Assembly: GCA_003453695.1 (NCBI GenBank)
Contig: DMNK01000123.1
Coordinates: forward strand, 31,464 to 44,638
Reading direction: 5' to 3'
Origin: Acidimicrobiaceae bacterium
GTDB lineage: Bacteria > Actinomycetota > Acidimicrobiia > Acidimicrobiales > UBA8190
Length of the DNA stretch: 13,175 nt
The notes beneath the pieces are model-generated. The model ran no database searches and had not been told where the DNA came from. It worked only from the letters and a program-made list of their open reading frames with translations. Position numbers and translations under genes: made by a program. Numbering within the stretch: position 1 is the first letter of the stretch; every line of letters starts with the position of its first letter. Below, piece after piece: positions 6,115 through 13,175 of the stretch.

Positions 6115-6165
6115 GGTGTCGGTGCGTGCTGTGCGGGAACCGGCATCCCGCCGCTTGGTCCGACC

Positions 6166-7257
6166 CTAACGGGAGACGGCGTCGGCGACTGCGCCACCGT
6201 CGAGGACAGCAGCCAGGACGCCCCGGGCGTGCTCGAGCTCGGCTGCGGTCACCGTCTCGTCCGGCGTGTGTGCCAGCAGAGGGTCGCCCGGCCCGAAGTT
6301 GGCGGCCGGGACACCGATGGCCGCCAGCGTGGCGACGTCGGTCCATCCCACCTTGGCGCGCGGTGGCGCCCCCGAAGAGCGCACCAGGGCCTCGAGGACG
6401 GGATGGTCGAGACCAGGTGGGGCACCGGGAGCGGCGTCCACCACCTCCAGGCGGTCCCCGTCCTCGGTGCGCACGGCACCGGCGAACATGGCGCGCAGCT
6501 CTCGCTCGGCTTCCTCGACGCTGCGGTCGGGGGCGAACCGGAAGTTGACCGTGAGCTCGGCGGCGTCCGGCACGACGTTCCCGGCCACGCCGCCGCTCAC
6601 CCCCACGGCTTGGAGCTGCTCTGCATACACGCAGCCGTCCATCACCACCTGACGAGGGCGGTAGCCGCTCAGGACCTCGAGGGCGGGGGCCAACCGGTGC
6701 ACGGCGTTCACCCCCTGCCAGGGCCGCGCCGCGTGGGCGCGCCTGCCGGCCACGTGGATCAGGGCTCGCAGCGTCCCCTGGCACCCGGCCTCGACCACCC
6801 CGCCCGTCGGCTCACCGAGCACAGCTGCGTCGGCCGCCAACACCTCGGGACGGGCGCGCGCCAGCGCGGCCAGGGCATCGGCGTCGCGCTCGATCTCCTC
6901 ACAGGCATAGAAGACGAACGTCACGTCCACGGCCGCCTGCTCCACGGCCGGCACGAGCGAGAGCAGGACGGCCAGGCCGCCCTTCATGTCGACCGCCCCC
7001 AGTCCGGAGAGGGCGTCACCTTCGAGGCGGGCCCCGTCCGCCGAGAAGGGCGGGACGGTGTCGAGGTGGCCGGCCAACAGCAGCCGCCGGGAGCGGCCGA
7101 AGCCGGTGCGGGCCACCACCGTGTCGCCGGTGCGCTCCACCTCCAGGAAGGGCCGGGCCCGCAGGTCACGCTCGACACGGTCGCAGATGGCCGCCTCCTG
7201 CCGGCTCACCGAAGGGATGTCCACCAGCTCGGCGGCGAGCTCCAAGAGCCCGGTCAC
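6166..7257 (-). CDS. dapE: Succinyl-diaminopimelate desuccinylase
   Basis: DapE hydrolyses N-succinyl-LL-2,6-diaminopimelate to LL-diaminopimelate and succinate, in the route to peptidoglycan and lysine. The 363-residue protein is a di-zinc M20 peptidase-family enzyme. H64 and D66 lie in AGHLDTVPP, D90 in DMKGG, general base E120 and ligand E121 in ACEEIERD, E149 in LGEPTG, and the last histidine in LLAHTPDE near 331. A dimerisation domain with GRRAHAARPWQGVNA lies in the middle. Length and motifs fit the Gram-positive/actinobacterial DapE subgroup. The start is the GTG at 7257, 22 nt after dapD; its ribosome site is weak. It is the last dap gene of the cluster and should act directly after DapC. 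All metal ligands are present. Confidence 0.93.
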   Translation of the reverse strand: MTGLLELAAELVDIPSVSRQEAAICDRVERDLRARPFLEVERTGDTVVARTGFGRSRRLLLAGHLDTVPPFSADGARLEGDALSGLGAVDMKGGLAVLLSLVPAVEQAAVDVTFVFYACEEIERDADALAALARARPEVLAADAAVLGEPTGGVVEAGCQGTLRALIHVAGRRAHAARPWQGVNAVHRLAPALEVLSGYRPRQVVMDGCVYAEQLQAVGVSGGVAGNVVPDAAELTVNFRFAPDRSVEEAERELRAMFAGAVRTEDGDRLEVVDAAPGAPPGLDHPVLEALVRSSGAPPRAKVGWTDVATLAAIGVPAANFGPGDPLLAHTPDETVTAAELEHARGVLAAVLDGGAVADAVSR

Positions 7258-7279
7258 GACGACCGTCCGTGCCGGGTGG

Positions 7280-8107
7280 TCAGCCGGCGGCGCCGTGCTG
7301 GCGCAACACCGCTTCGAGCACGGCTTTGTCGTGGCGCTGCCCCGGTTCGAGGCGCCTGATCACGAGCACACAGGGAAGGAAGAACTCCCCGCCCGGGAAC
7401 TCCCGTCGCCGGGAGGCGCTCACCGCCACGCACCAGGGCGGCACCACCCCGCGCCCCAGCTCCTCACCGCTGTCGGCGTCGATCACCGGGATGGACGGGT
7501 TGAGGATGGTGCCCGATCCGAGCACCACGCCGTCGCCGAGGCGCGCCCCTTCGGTCACCATGCAGCGGCTGCCGACGAAGGCGTCGTCTCCGATCACCAC
7601 CGGGACGGCGTTGGGCGGCTCCAGCACGCCCCCGATGCCGACTCCGCCGGACAGATGCACGCGAGCGCCTACCTGCGCGCAGGACCCGACGGTCGCCCAC
7701 GTGTCGACCATCGTCTCGGCGCCGACCCGGGCCCCGATGTTCACGTAGCTGGGCATGAGCACCACGCCCCGGTCCAGGAACGACCCCCACCGGGCCGAGG
7801 CGCCGGGGAGCACGCGCACCCCGGCCGCCGAAAAGCCCCGCTTCAGAGGAAGCTTGTCGTGGTACTCGAACGGCCCGAGCTCCTGGGTCTCCATGGCCCG
7901 CAACCGGAACAGCAACAAGATGGCGTACTTGAGCCACTGATGCACCACGACCCGGTCGGTTCCCGGGTCGACCTCGGCCACCCGGGCATCACCGCTGTCG
8001 AGCAGTCCCACCGCCTCGGTGACCACGGCCAGAGCGTCGTGGTCGCCGGCACGGAGCTCGCCGGCGCGCTCCCACAGCTCCTCGATGCCAGCCTGCAGGT
8101 CGGCCAT
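7280..8107 (-). CDS. dapD: Tetrahydrodipicolinate N-succinyltransferase (E. coli type)
   Basis: DapD transfers succinyl from succinyl-CoA to tetrahydrodipicolinate, opening the succinylase branch of lysine/meso-diaminopimelate synthesis. The 275-residue protein has an N-terminal helical domain with HQWLKYAILLLFRL, then a left-handed beta-helix of hexapeptide repeats. LMPSYVNIGA, MVDTWATVGSCAQ and HLSGGVGIGGVLEP are near-identical to E. coli DapD (274 residues). Mycobacterium and Streptomyces use a clearly different DapD of about 317-330 residues, so this type is unusual for the phylum as I know it. The start is the ATG at 8107, nine bases after the dapC stop. There is no good ribosome site, so translation may be coupled. 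It sits between the genes for the next two steps, dapC and dapE. Confidence 0.95.
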   Translation of the reverse strand: MADLQAGIEELWERAGELRAGDHDALAVVTEAVGLLDSGDARVAEVDPGTDRVVVHQWLKYAILLLFRLRAMETQELGPFEYHDKLPLKRGFSAAGVRVLPGASARWGSFLDRGVVLMPSYVNIGARVGAETMVDTWATVGSCAQVGARVHLSGGVGIGGVLEPPNAVPVVIGDDAFVGSRCMVTEGARLGDGVVLGSGTILNPSIPVIDADSGEELGRGVVPPWCVAVSASRRREFPGGEFFLPCVLVIRRLEPGQRHDKAVLEAVLRQHGAAG

Positions 8108-8116
8108 CAGCCGAGG

Positions 8117-9316
8117 CTAGCGGGCGGCTTCGCGGCGGCCCGGTACCGCCCCGGCCAGCCCGTCCCCCGCCTGCACGAGCAGCTCGAGCGCCCGGTCGAG
8201 CCGTTCGTCGGGCACCACCACCGCCACCCGGACGAAGCCGGCACCGGGCGGCCCGTAGAACTCGCCGGGGCTGACGAGGATGCCGGCGCAGCGCGCCATG
8301 GCTTCGGCCAGTACCCAGGCTCCGTGGCGGCCTTCGGCGCCACCCTGCGCATCGGCCCAAACGGGCACCGGCACCCACAGGTAGAAGCCCCCGTCGGGAA
8401 CGGTGGCATCGAGGCCAACCGCCTGGAAGGCGGCCGCCGTGTGCTCGAGGCGGCCGAGATAGCGACGGCGCTGCAGCTCGACGTGGGCGTCGTCGGCCAA
8501 GGCGGCCACGGCGGCACCCTGCACGGGGCCGGGCACCATGAGCCCGGCGTGGGTGCGCACCGAGGCCAGGTAGGCGGTCAGCTCGGGGTCGCCGGCGTAG
8601 AAGCCGGCCCGGACCCCGGCCAGGTTGGACCGCTTGGAGAGCGAGTGGAGGGCGAGAACACCTTGTGCACCGTGCTGGAGCATCGACGCCGGCGCGCCCT
8701 TCCAGGTGAACTCGGCGTAGCACTCGTCGGAGCACACCGGCACGCCGTGGCTGCGGCCCCAGGCGGCCAGCGGCTCCAGGTCGAACACGGCGCCGCTCGG
8801 GTTTGCCGGACTGTTCGCCCACAGCACCACGGCCCGGCGGGCGTCGTCGTCCGAGACGGCAGCGAGCTCGGGAGCGCCGCCCGGGCCGGGCGGCAGCCCG
8901 ACGTATCGGCACCCCGCCAGGGTGGCGCCCATGGCATAGGTCGGGTAGGCGAGGGCCGGGCCCAGCACGGTGTCGCGTTCGGGGCGCCGCAGGCGCAGGT
9001 ACCACGCCGTCGACGCCACGAGCTCCTTGGTGCCCACACAGGCGGCGACGTGTTCGGGCTCGATCCCCACGCCGAACCGACGACCCAGATAGTCGGCCGC
9101 CGCTCGGCGGTACGCCGGTGAGCCCACCGACGACGGATAGCCGCGCTCGGCGCCCGAGCGCGACAGCGCCTCGACCACCTCGGGCGGGGGCGGGTCGCCC
9201 GGCGTGCCGACCGACAGGTCGACCAGGCCGCCCGGCGACGCGGCGGCCACGTCGGCCAGCCATCGCAGCCGCTCGTAGGGGTACGGGGGCGGGGTGAAGC
9301 CCACCGGGGCGGTCAC
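8117..9316 (-). CDS. dapC: Succinyldiaminopimelate transaminase
   Basis: This PLP-dependent aminotransferase of fold type I is expected to convert N-succinyl-2-amino-6-ketopimelate to N-succinyl-diaminopimelate with glutamate as donor. The protein has 399 residues. YPSSVGSPAYRRAAADYL lies near 60-77. N172 is in NSPANPSG, D197 in SDECY, and the PLP lysine K228 in HSLSKRSNLAGVRAGF. A substrate-carboxylate arginine is likely in FVRVAVV near the C terminus. The N-terminal PPYPYERL is typical of the actinobacterial DapC group. The GTG at 9316 overlaps the hflX stop by four bases (GTGA). Class I aminotransferases are hard to tell apart, but the position before dapD and dapE makes DapC by far the likeliest. 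Confidence 0.9.
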   Translation of the reverse strand: MTAPVGFTPPPYPYERLRWLADVAAASPGGLVDLSVGTPGDPPPPEVVEALSRSGAERGYPSSVGSPAYRRAAADYLGRRFGVGIEPEHVAACVGTKELVASTAWYLRLRRPERDTVLGPALAYPTYAMGATLAGCRYVGLPPGPGGAPELAAVSDDDARRAVVLWANSPANPSGAVFDLEPLAAWGRSHGVPVCSDECYAEFTWKGAPASMLQHGAQGVLALHSLSKRSNLAGVRAGFYAGDPELTAYLASVRTHAGLMVPGPVQGAAVAALADDAHVELQRRRYLGRLEHTAAAFQAVGLDATVPDGGFYLWVPVPVWADAQGGAEGRHGAWVLAEAMARCAGILVSPGEFYGPPGAGFVRVAVVVPDERLDRALELLVQAGDGLAGAVPGRREAAR

Positions 9317-10575
9317 GACGCCACGAACTCCGAGAAGCGGGCCCGCCCGGCGGCGTCGAGGACGACCGCCACCACGGTGGCCCCTTCGCCGTGTGTCTCC
9401 TCCACCACCTCACCCTCTCGGTGCAAGGCGGCCAGCACGTCGCCACGGTCGAAGGGGACCCGCAGCCGCATGACGCGGTCGGCGCTGCGGAGCCGGGCCG
9501 CCATGGACAGCAGCAACTGGTCGATCCCTTCGCCGGTGCGCGCCGAGATGATGACGGCGCCGTCGGTGCGCTGTGCCAGGCGCCTCGCCGCCACGGGATC
9601 CTCGTCCGCCTTGTTCACCACCACCAATTCGGGGACGTCGGCGGCGTCGATCTCGGCCAGCACGCTGCGCACGGCGTCGACCTGCGCCTCGGGGTCGTGG
9701 GCCGAGCCGTCCACCACGTGCAGCAGGAGGTCGGCTTCCCGCACCACCTCGAGGGTGGAGCGGAACGCCTCGACGAGTTGGTGCGGGAGCTTGCGGACGA
9801 AGCCCACCGTGTCGGAGACGAACACGACCTCACCCCCGGGGAGGGCCAACCGCCGGGTGCGGGGGTCGAGGGTCGAGAAGAGCCGGTCCTCCACGACGAC
9901 ACCGGCGTCGGTCAACCGGTTGAGCAAGGTGGACTTGCCGGCGTTGGTGTACCCCACCAACGACACGGCCCGCTGGCGGGAGCGCTGGCGGGCGCGGCGC
10001 TGGGTGTGGCGCGTCTCCGACAGCTGCTTGAGGTCTGCCTCGAGGCGCCCCATGCGCCGCAGGAGGCGCCGGCGGTCGACTTCGAGCTGGGTCTCACCCG
10101 GACCGCGGGTCCCGATGCCACCTGCCTGCTGGGACAGGCTGAGGCCCCGTCCCCGCAAGCGGGGCAGCCGGTAGCGCAGCAGGGCCAGCTCCACCTGGGC
10201 CTTGCCCTCCTGACTGCGGGCGTTCTGAGCGAAGATGTCGAGGATCACCGCCGTGCGGTCGATGGCGGTGCGCCCGAGGATCTTCTCCAGGTTGCGCTGC
10301 TGCGCCGGCGTCAGCTCGTCGTCGAACACCACGGTGTCGGCGTCCACGGATTCCGACATGCGGTGCAGCTCCTCGGCCTTGCCGCTCCCCACGAAGGTGG
10401 CCGGGTCGGGGCGGTCCCGGCGCTGGACGACGCGAGCGGCCACGTCGGCGCCGGCCGTGTCGACCAGCTCGGCGAGCTCGTCGAGGTCCGACTCGACGCG
10501 GTCGAGCGACGTCCACGGGAACGCCACACCCACGAGCACGATGCGCTCGCGGAACCTGCGTTCGATGAGCGTCAC
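9313..10575 (-). CDS. hflX: GTPase HflX, ribosome-splitting factor
   Basis: HflX is a ribosome-associated GTPase that splits stalled or stressed 70S ribosomes. The 420-residue protein has the HflX N-terminal nucleotide-binding domain, including FVGSGKAEEL and VVFDDELTPAQQRNLE. The linker carries RGPGETQLEVDRR (about 158-170) and a helical region. The G domain has G1 GYTNAGKST at 208-216, G3 DTVGFVRKLPH from 255, G4 NKAD at 321-324 and G5 SARTGEG at 344-350. The short C-terminal domain runs from about 365. The GTG at 10575 overlaps the dapF stop as GTGA. GAGGTGA about ten bases upstream can act as ribosome site. Next to dapF and miaA is its usual place in actinobacteria; the dap genes downstream are the less usual part. 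Confidence 0.96.
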   Translation of the reverse strand: MTLIERRFRERIVLVGVAFPWTSLDRVESDLDELAELVDTAGADVAARVVQRRDRPDPATFVGSGKAEELHRMSESVDADTVVFDDELTPAQQRNLEKILGRTAIDRTAVILDIFAQNARSQEGKAQVELALLRYRLPRLRGRGLSLSQQAGGIGTRGPGETQLEVDRRRLLRRMGRLEADLKQLSETRHTQRRARQRSRQRAVSLVGYTNAGKSTLLNRLTDAGVVVEDRLFSTLDPRTRRLALPGGEVVFVSDTVGFVRKLPHQLVEAFRSTLEVVREADLLLHVVDGSAHDPEAQVDAVRSVLAEIDAADVPELVVVNKADEDPVAARRLAQRTDGAVIISARTGEGIDQLLLSMAARLRSADRVMRLRVPFDRGDVLAALHREGEVVEETHGEGATVVAVVLDAAGRARFSEFVAS

Positions 10576-11438
10576 CGGGTCGCCGTCACCTCGCTCCCGG
10601 CGACATCTGCCACCAAGGCGGCCAGCACGTCCTCGTCGACCTCCAGGCGCGCCACCGACACGGTGGGGCCGCCCAGTGTGGCACCGCCGTCGTCACGCAG
10701 CTCCACCTCGAGCGTCCCGCCGGGGTTGCGCACCAGGACGCTGCGCCCGGCGATCCCCCACGCCGCCGCAGCGGCAGCGACGGCGCACGTGCCGGTCCCA
10801 CAGGCCAGTGTCTGCCCCACGCCGCGCTCGAACACCCGCATGGCGAGCACGCCGGGGCCGTCGGCGCGCCACACGAACTCCACGTTGGCTTCACCGGGGA
10901 CCGAACGCGACAGCCGCCCTCCCGTGCCCTCGACCACCCCGTCTGTGGGGGGGCCGTCGAGGAGCAGCACCAGGTGGGGGTTGCCGGTGTCCACAGCTCG
11001 TCCTGCCTCGAGCCCCGATGGCTCGTCGAGCACGAGGTCGGCGCCGAGCACCACGGCCCCCATGTCGACCCGGGCGTACCCCTCCCCCGCGCCCGGGCCG
11101 GTCTCGTAGTGCACGCGTCGCCTTCCCGCCGCCGTGTCGACCTCGACCAGTCCGGGCGCCACCCACCCGGCGTCCACGGCGGCCTGGACGAGACAGCGGA
11201 TGCCGTTGCCGCTCATCTCGGCGCTCGATCCGTCGGCGTTGAGCAGCTCCATGGTGAGGACCCGTCCCGAGCGGGTGGCACGGAGCAGGCCGTCGGCGCC
11301 CACGCCGCGGTGCCGGTCGCACAGGGCCGAGGCTTCGGCCGCCGTGAAGGCGCGCCGGCCCGAGTCGTCCAGATGCACCAGGAAGTCGTTGCCGGCTCCG
11401 TGGTGCTTGGTGAGGACCAGCAGTGGCGGGCCAACCAT
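10572..11438 (-). CDS. dapF: Diaminopimelate epimerase
   Basis: DapF interconverts LL- and meso-diaminopimelate without cofactor, using two cysteines. The 288-residue protein shows TKHHGAGNDFLV at 10-21, RHRGVGADG at 42-50, NADGSSAEMSGNGIRC at 67-82, DTGNPH at 150-155, ERGVGQTLACGTG at 204-216 and conserved C213. The first catalytic cysteine, normally just before GNG, is S76 here (codon AGC at 11213-11211). The other motifs are intact, so it may be a variant with altered activity or specificity. The ATG at 11438 is chosen because it gives the family N terminus. The frame opens further upstream only inside miaA. It overlaps the miaA stop by one base (TGATG), with GGGAG about 15 nt upstream. 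Its product feeds peptidoglycan and LysA. Confidence 0.92.
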   Translation of the reverse strand: MVGPPLLVLTKHHGAGNDFLVHLDDSGRRAFTAAEASALCDRHRGVGADGLLRATRSGRVLTMELLNADGSSAEMSGNGIRCLVQAAVDAGWVAPGLVEVDTAAGRRRVHYETGPGAGEGYARVDMGAVVLGADLVLDEPSGLEAGRAVDTGNPHLVLLLDGPPTDGVVEGTGGRLSRSVPGEANVEFVWRADGPGVLAMRVFERGVGQTLACGTGTCAVAAAAAAWGIAGRSVLVRNPGGTLEVELRDDGGATLGGPTVSVARLEVDEDVLAALVADVAGSEVTATR

Positions 11439-12373
11439 CAACCCAAGTCTCCCACCACAGCCGTCCGGGCCCGCCCTTCGTGGACGGCCTCGTCCCAGTG
11501 CTCGAGCAGCTGCGGGAGGAGCTCGCCGCTCGGGTCGAGCCAGTGGATCCGGGGGTCGCGCCGGAACCACGCCCACTGCCGTCGGGCGAAGCTCCGGGTG
11601 CGTCGCACCGCCTCGTCCACGGCGCGGTCGAGGGCCAGGCCGTCCTCCACATGGGCCAGCAGCTCCCGGTAGCCGAGGGCCTGGCGGGCGGTCCGTGACA
11701 GCCCGGCGGGCCGAACGGCCAGACGCCGCACCTCGTCGAGCAGGCCGGCATCGAGCAGGGCCACGAAGCGCTCGGCGATGGCGCGGTCGGTGGCCTTCGG
11801 GTCGAAGGGGAGGCCGACCAGGCGCACCGGCGACGACCCGTGCACGTCGAGCCCGGGCCCGAAGGAGGAGAAGGGCCGGCCCGAACCCAAGGTGACCTCC
11901 ATGGCGCGCACGACCCGCCGGCGGTTGGACGCCGTCATCCGGGAGGCGGCTGCGGGGTCGAGGGCGGCCAGCCGCTCGTGCAGCGCCGCCACACCGCCGG
12001 GACCGTCGGCTTCACGCTCCAGCTGAGCGGACAGCTGGGGCCACCGGCCGGGCAGCTCGAGCTCGTCGACCACAGCACGCAGGTAGAGGGCGGTGCCGCC
12101 CACCAGAAGGGCCCGGTGGCTCCTGGCTTCGATCCCGGCCAACGCCTCCTTGGCCGCCACCTGGAACTGCCGGAGGGTGAACTCCTCGTCCGGCTCGACC
12201 AGATCGATCAGGTGGTAGCGCAGGGCGGCGCGCTCCTCGGGCGACGGCTTGGCCGTGCCGATGTCCATGCCCCGGTACACGGCCATGGAGTCGATCGACA
12301 CCAGTTCGGCATCGAGCCGGGCCCGCGCCAGCTGGGCGGCGAGACGCGACTTGCCCGAGGCGGTGACCCCCAC
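11438..12373 (-). CDS. miaA: tRNA dimethylallyltransferase
   Basis: MiaA attaches a dimethylallyl group to N6 of A37 in tRNAs that read codons starting with U. MiaB then methylthiolates that base. The 311-residue protein has a P-loop GVTASGKS, DSMAVYRGMDIGTAKP at about 28-43, YHLIDLVEPDEEFT, LLVGGTALYLRAV and the family C-terminal RTRSFARRQWAWFRRD. The only standard start in frame is the GTG at 12373, which cuts into beta-strand 1. The upstream in-frame codons read GHVALV, exactly what MiaA should have before the P-loop, yet contain no ATG, GTG or TTG. The true start may be non-standard and lie between 12374 and about 12412. It follows miaB by 37 nt and overlaps dapF by one base. Confidence 0.93.
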   Translation of the reverse strand: MGVTASGKSRLAAQLARARLDAELVSIDSMAVYRGMDIGTAKPSPEERAALRYHLIDLVEPDEEFTLRQFQVAAKEALAGIEARSHRALLVGGTALYLRAVVDELELPGRWPQLSAQLEREADGPGGVAALHERLAALDPAAASRMTASNRRRVVRAMEVTLGSGRPFSSFGPGLDVHGSSPVRLVGLPFDPKATDRAIAERFVALLDAGLLDEVRRLAVRPAGLSRTARQALGYRELLAHVEDGLALDRAVDEAVRRTRSFARRQWAWFRRDPRIHWLDPSGELLPQLLEHWDEAVHEGRARTAVVGDLG

Positions 12374-12410
12374 GAGAGCAACGTGGCCGGCCGGCGCCGG
12401 CCCGGGGACC

Positions 12411-13175
12411 TCAGGCGTGGCCCACCGCCGCCGGGAGACGCGCCGTCACGAGCTCACCGATCAGGTGATGCGGCGCCGCGCCGGTGACGTCGACCTCGAC
12501 GTAGGCGCCGACGGGCGGTCCGCCCTCTGGGCCGGGCGGGAAGTGCACGAGCTTGTTCTGTCTGGTGCGGCCGGTGCGCACAGCGGGGTCGCGTTTGCTC
12601 GGTCCCTCGACGAGCACCTCCTCCACCCGGCCCACGCGGGCGCGGTGTCGAGCCAGGGCCGAGCGTTCCACCACCACCCGCAAGCGTTCGAACCGCTCGG
12701 CGACGACCTCGCGGTCCACGAAACGGTCGGCCATCTCGGCCGCCCGGGTACCCGGACGGGGCGAGAAGATGAAGGTGTAGGCGCTGTCGTAGGCAGCTTC
12801 GGCGGTCACCGCCAGCGTCTCGGCGAAGTCGTCCTCGGTCTCGCCCGGGAAGCCGACGATGACATCGGTGGTCACCGCCAGGTCGGGTACCCGGGCACGG
12901 GCGGCGGCAAGACGCTCGAGATAGCGCTCGGCCGTATACCCCCGACGCATGGAGGCGAGGACGCGGTTGCTGCCCGACTGGAGGGGCAGGTGCAGGTGCT
13001 CGCACACCGCGGCGGTCTCGGCCATGGCCGCCATCGTCTCGGGCCGGAGGTCCTTGGGATGCGGGCTCGTGTAGCGGACCCGGCGAATGCCGTCGACGGA
13101 CCCCACCGCCCGCAGCAGCTCGGCGAACAGGGGACGGCGACGGGTCAGGTCGCGTCCGTAGGAGTTGACGTTCTG
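12411..13175 (-). CDS. miaB: tRNA-2-methylthio-N6-dimethylallyladenosine synthase (3' part)
   Basis: MiaB is a radical-SAM methylthiotransferase that converts i6A37 to ms2i6A37 in tRNA, after MiaA. Only the last 254 codons are inside the window; the gene runs off the right edge. At the edge the protein reads QNVNSYGRDL, a typical MiaB stretch inside the radical-SAM domain. It continues with RYTSPHPKDL, HLPLQSGSNRVLASMRRGYT, IVGFPGETEDDF and FSPRPGTRAAEM. A C-terminal TRAM domain (about VLVEGPSKRDPAVRTGRT to DVTGAAPHHLIGEL) binds tRNA. The N-terminal methylthiotransferase domain and the CxxxCxxC cluster ligands lie outside. It is upstream of miaA by 37 nt, in line with one transcript for successive tRNA-modifying enzymes. 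The family call is secure, since QNVNSYG and the TRAM domain fit MiaB better than RimO. Confidence 0.95.
   Translation of the reverse strand, partial: QNVNSYGRDLTRRRPLFAELLRAVGSVDGIRRVRYTSPHPKDLRPETMAAMAETAAVCEHLHLPLQSGSNRVLASMRRGYTAERYLERLAAARARVPDLAVTTDVIVGFPGETEDDFAETLAVTAEAAYDSAYTFIFSPRPGTRAAEMADRFVDREVVAERFERLRVVVERSALARHRARVGRVEEVLVEGPSKRDPAVRTGRTRQNKLVHFPPGPEGGPPVGAYVEVDVTGAAPHHLIGELVTARLPAAVGHA

Noticed and set aside
5749..7359. Plus-strand open frame of 536 codons opposite the peroxiredoxin gene and dapE
   Set aside because: It is a mirror frame of two conserved genes and has no ribosome site or motif.
6986..9121. Plus-strand open frame of 711 codons opposite dapE, dapD and dapC
   Set aside because: It is antisense to three well-recognised enzymes, is rich in His, Arg, Gly and Pro with no domain, and arises from the codon bias of GC-rich genes.
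11439..11576. Longer DapF of 334 residues starting at 11576
   Set aside because: The extra 46 residues come from reading through the end of miaA in another frame. The family N terminus fits the ATG at 11438.
1..13175. CRISPR arrays, insertion sequences, tRNA genes, prophage or a new defence system
   Set aside because: No repeated spacers, transposase, terminal repeats, tRNA-like folds or phage genes were seen. Apart from the proposed SOS operon, the window looks like ordinary housekeeping chromosome.

Overview
The window is a compact, very GC-rich chromosomal segment from a member of the Actinomycetota. Fourteen protein genes fill almost all of it, thirteen on the minus strand and only lexA on the plus strand. 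The order miaB-miaA-dapF-hflX close to lexA, a LysM protein gene and nrdR is the familiar actinobacterial arrangement. The Mycobacterium lexA / Rv2719c (ChiZ) / nrdR neighbourhood is the clearest parallel. A DUF3040 protein and an AhpE-type peroxiredoxin also point to Actinomycetota. The DapD, however, is of the E. coli type rather than the mycobacterial/streptomycete type, so a deep-branching class such as Acidimicrobiia is a reasonable guess (inference only). I see no rRNA, tRNA, CRISPR array, insertion sequence or phage gene.

Layout, read along the minus strand from the right edge. miaB (5' end outside the window) and miaA modify the adenosine next to the anticodon in tRNAs. They are followed by a tightly packed run dapF-hflX-dapC-dapD-dapE, with 4-nt GTGA overlaps, a 1-nt overlap or gaps of 9-22 nt. 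Four of these genes encode the late steps of the succinylase route to meso-diaminopimelate and lysine, with the ribosome-rescue GTPase gene hflX embedded among them. After a 63-nt gap comes an AhpE-like peroxiredoxin with its own strong ribosome binding site, ending convergently against lexA.

The centre (4631-4964) is a divergent control region between lexA (plus) and a LysM membrane protein gene (minus). It holds three LexA-box-like palindromes of the form CGAAC-N4-GTTCG. One lies just downstream of the predicted lexA -10 element. Two flank the predicted start point of the LysM gene, and one of those sits inside the 17-nt spacer of a promoter with a perfect TTGACA -35. Downstream of the LysM gene, nrdR, a PIG-L deacetylase gene and dinB follow with gaps of 34 and 6 nt and a 1-nt overlap. 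The LexA-controlled promoter may therefore drive a four-gene SOS operon that joins a ChiZ-like division/cell-wall factor, the ribonucleotide reductase repressor, a deacetylase and a translesion polymerase. This is the most interesting proposal in the window.

To the left of dinB, after 169 nt, lie a DUF3040 membrane protein and a ROK-family sugar kinase joined by a CTGA overlap. Other oddities are a DapF whose first catalytic cysteine position is serine, and the absence of a normal start codon for both the ROK kinase and the full N terminus of MiaA.
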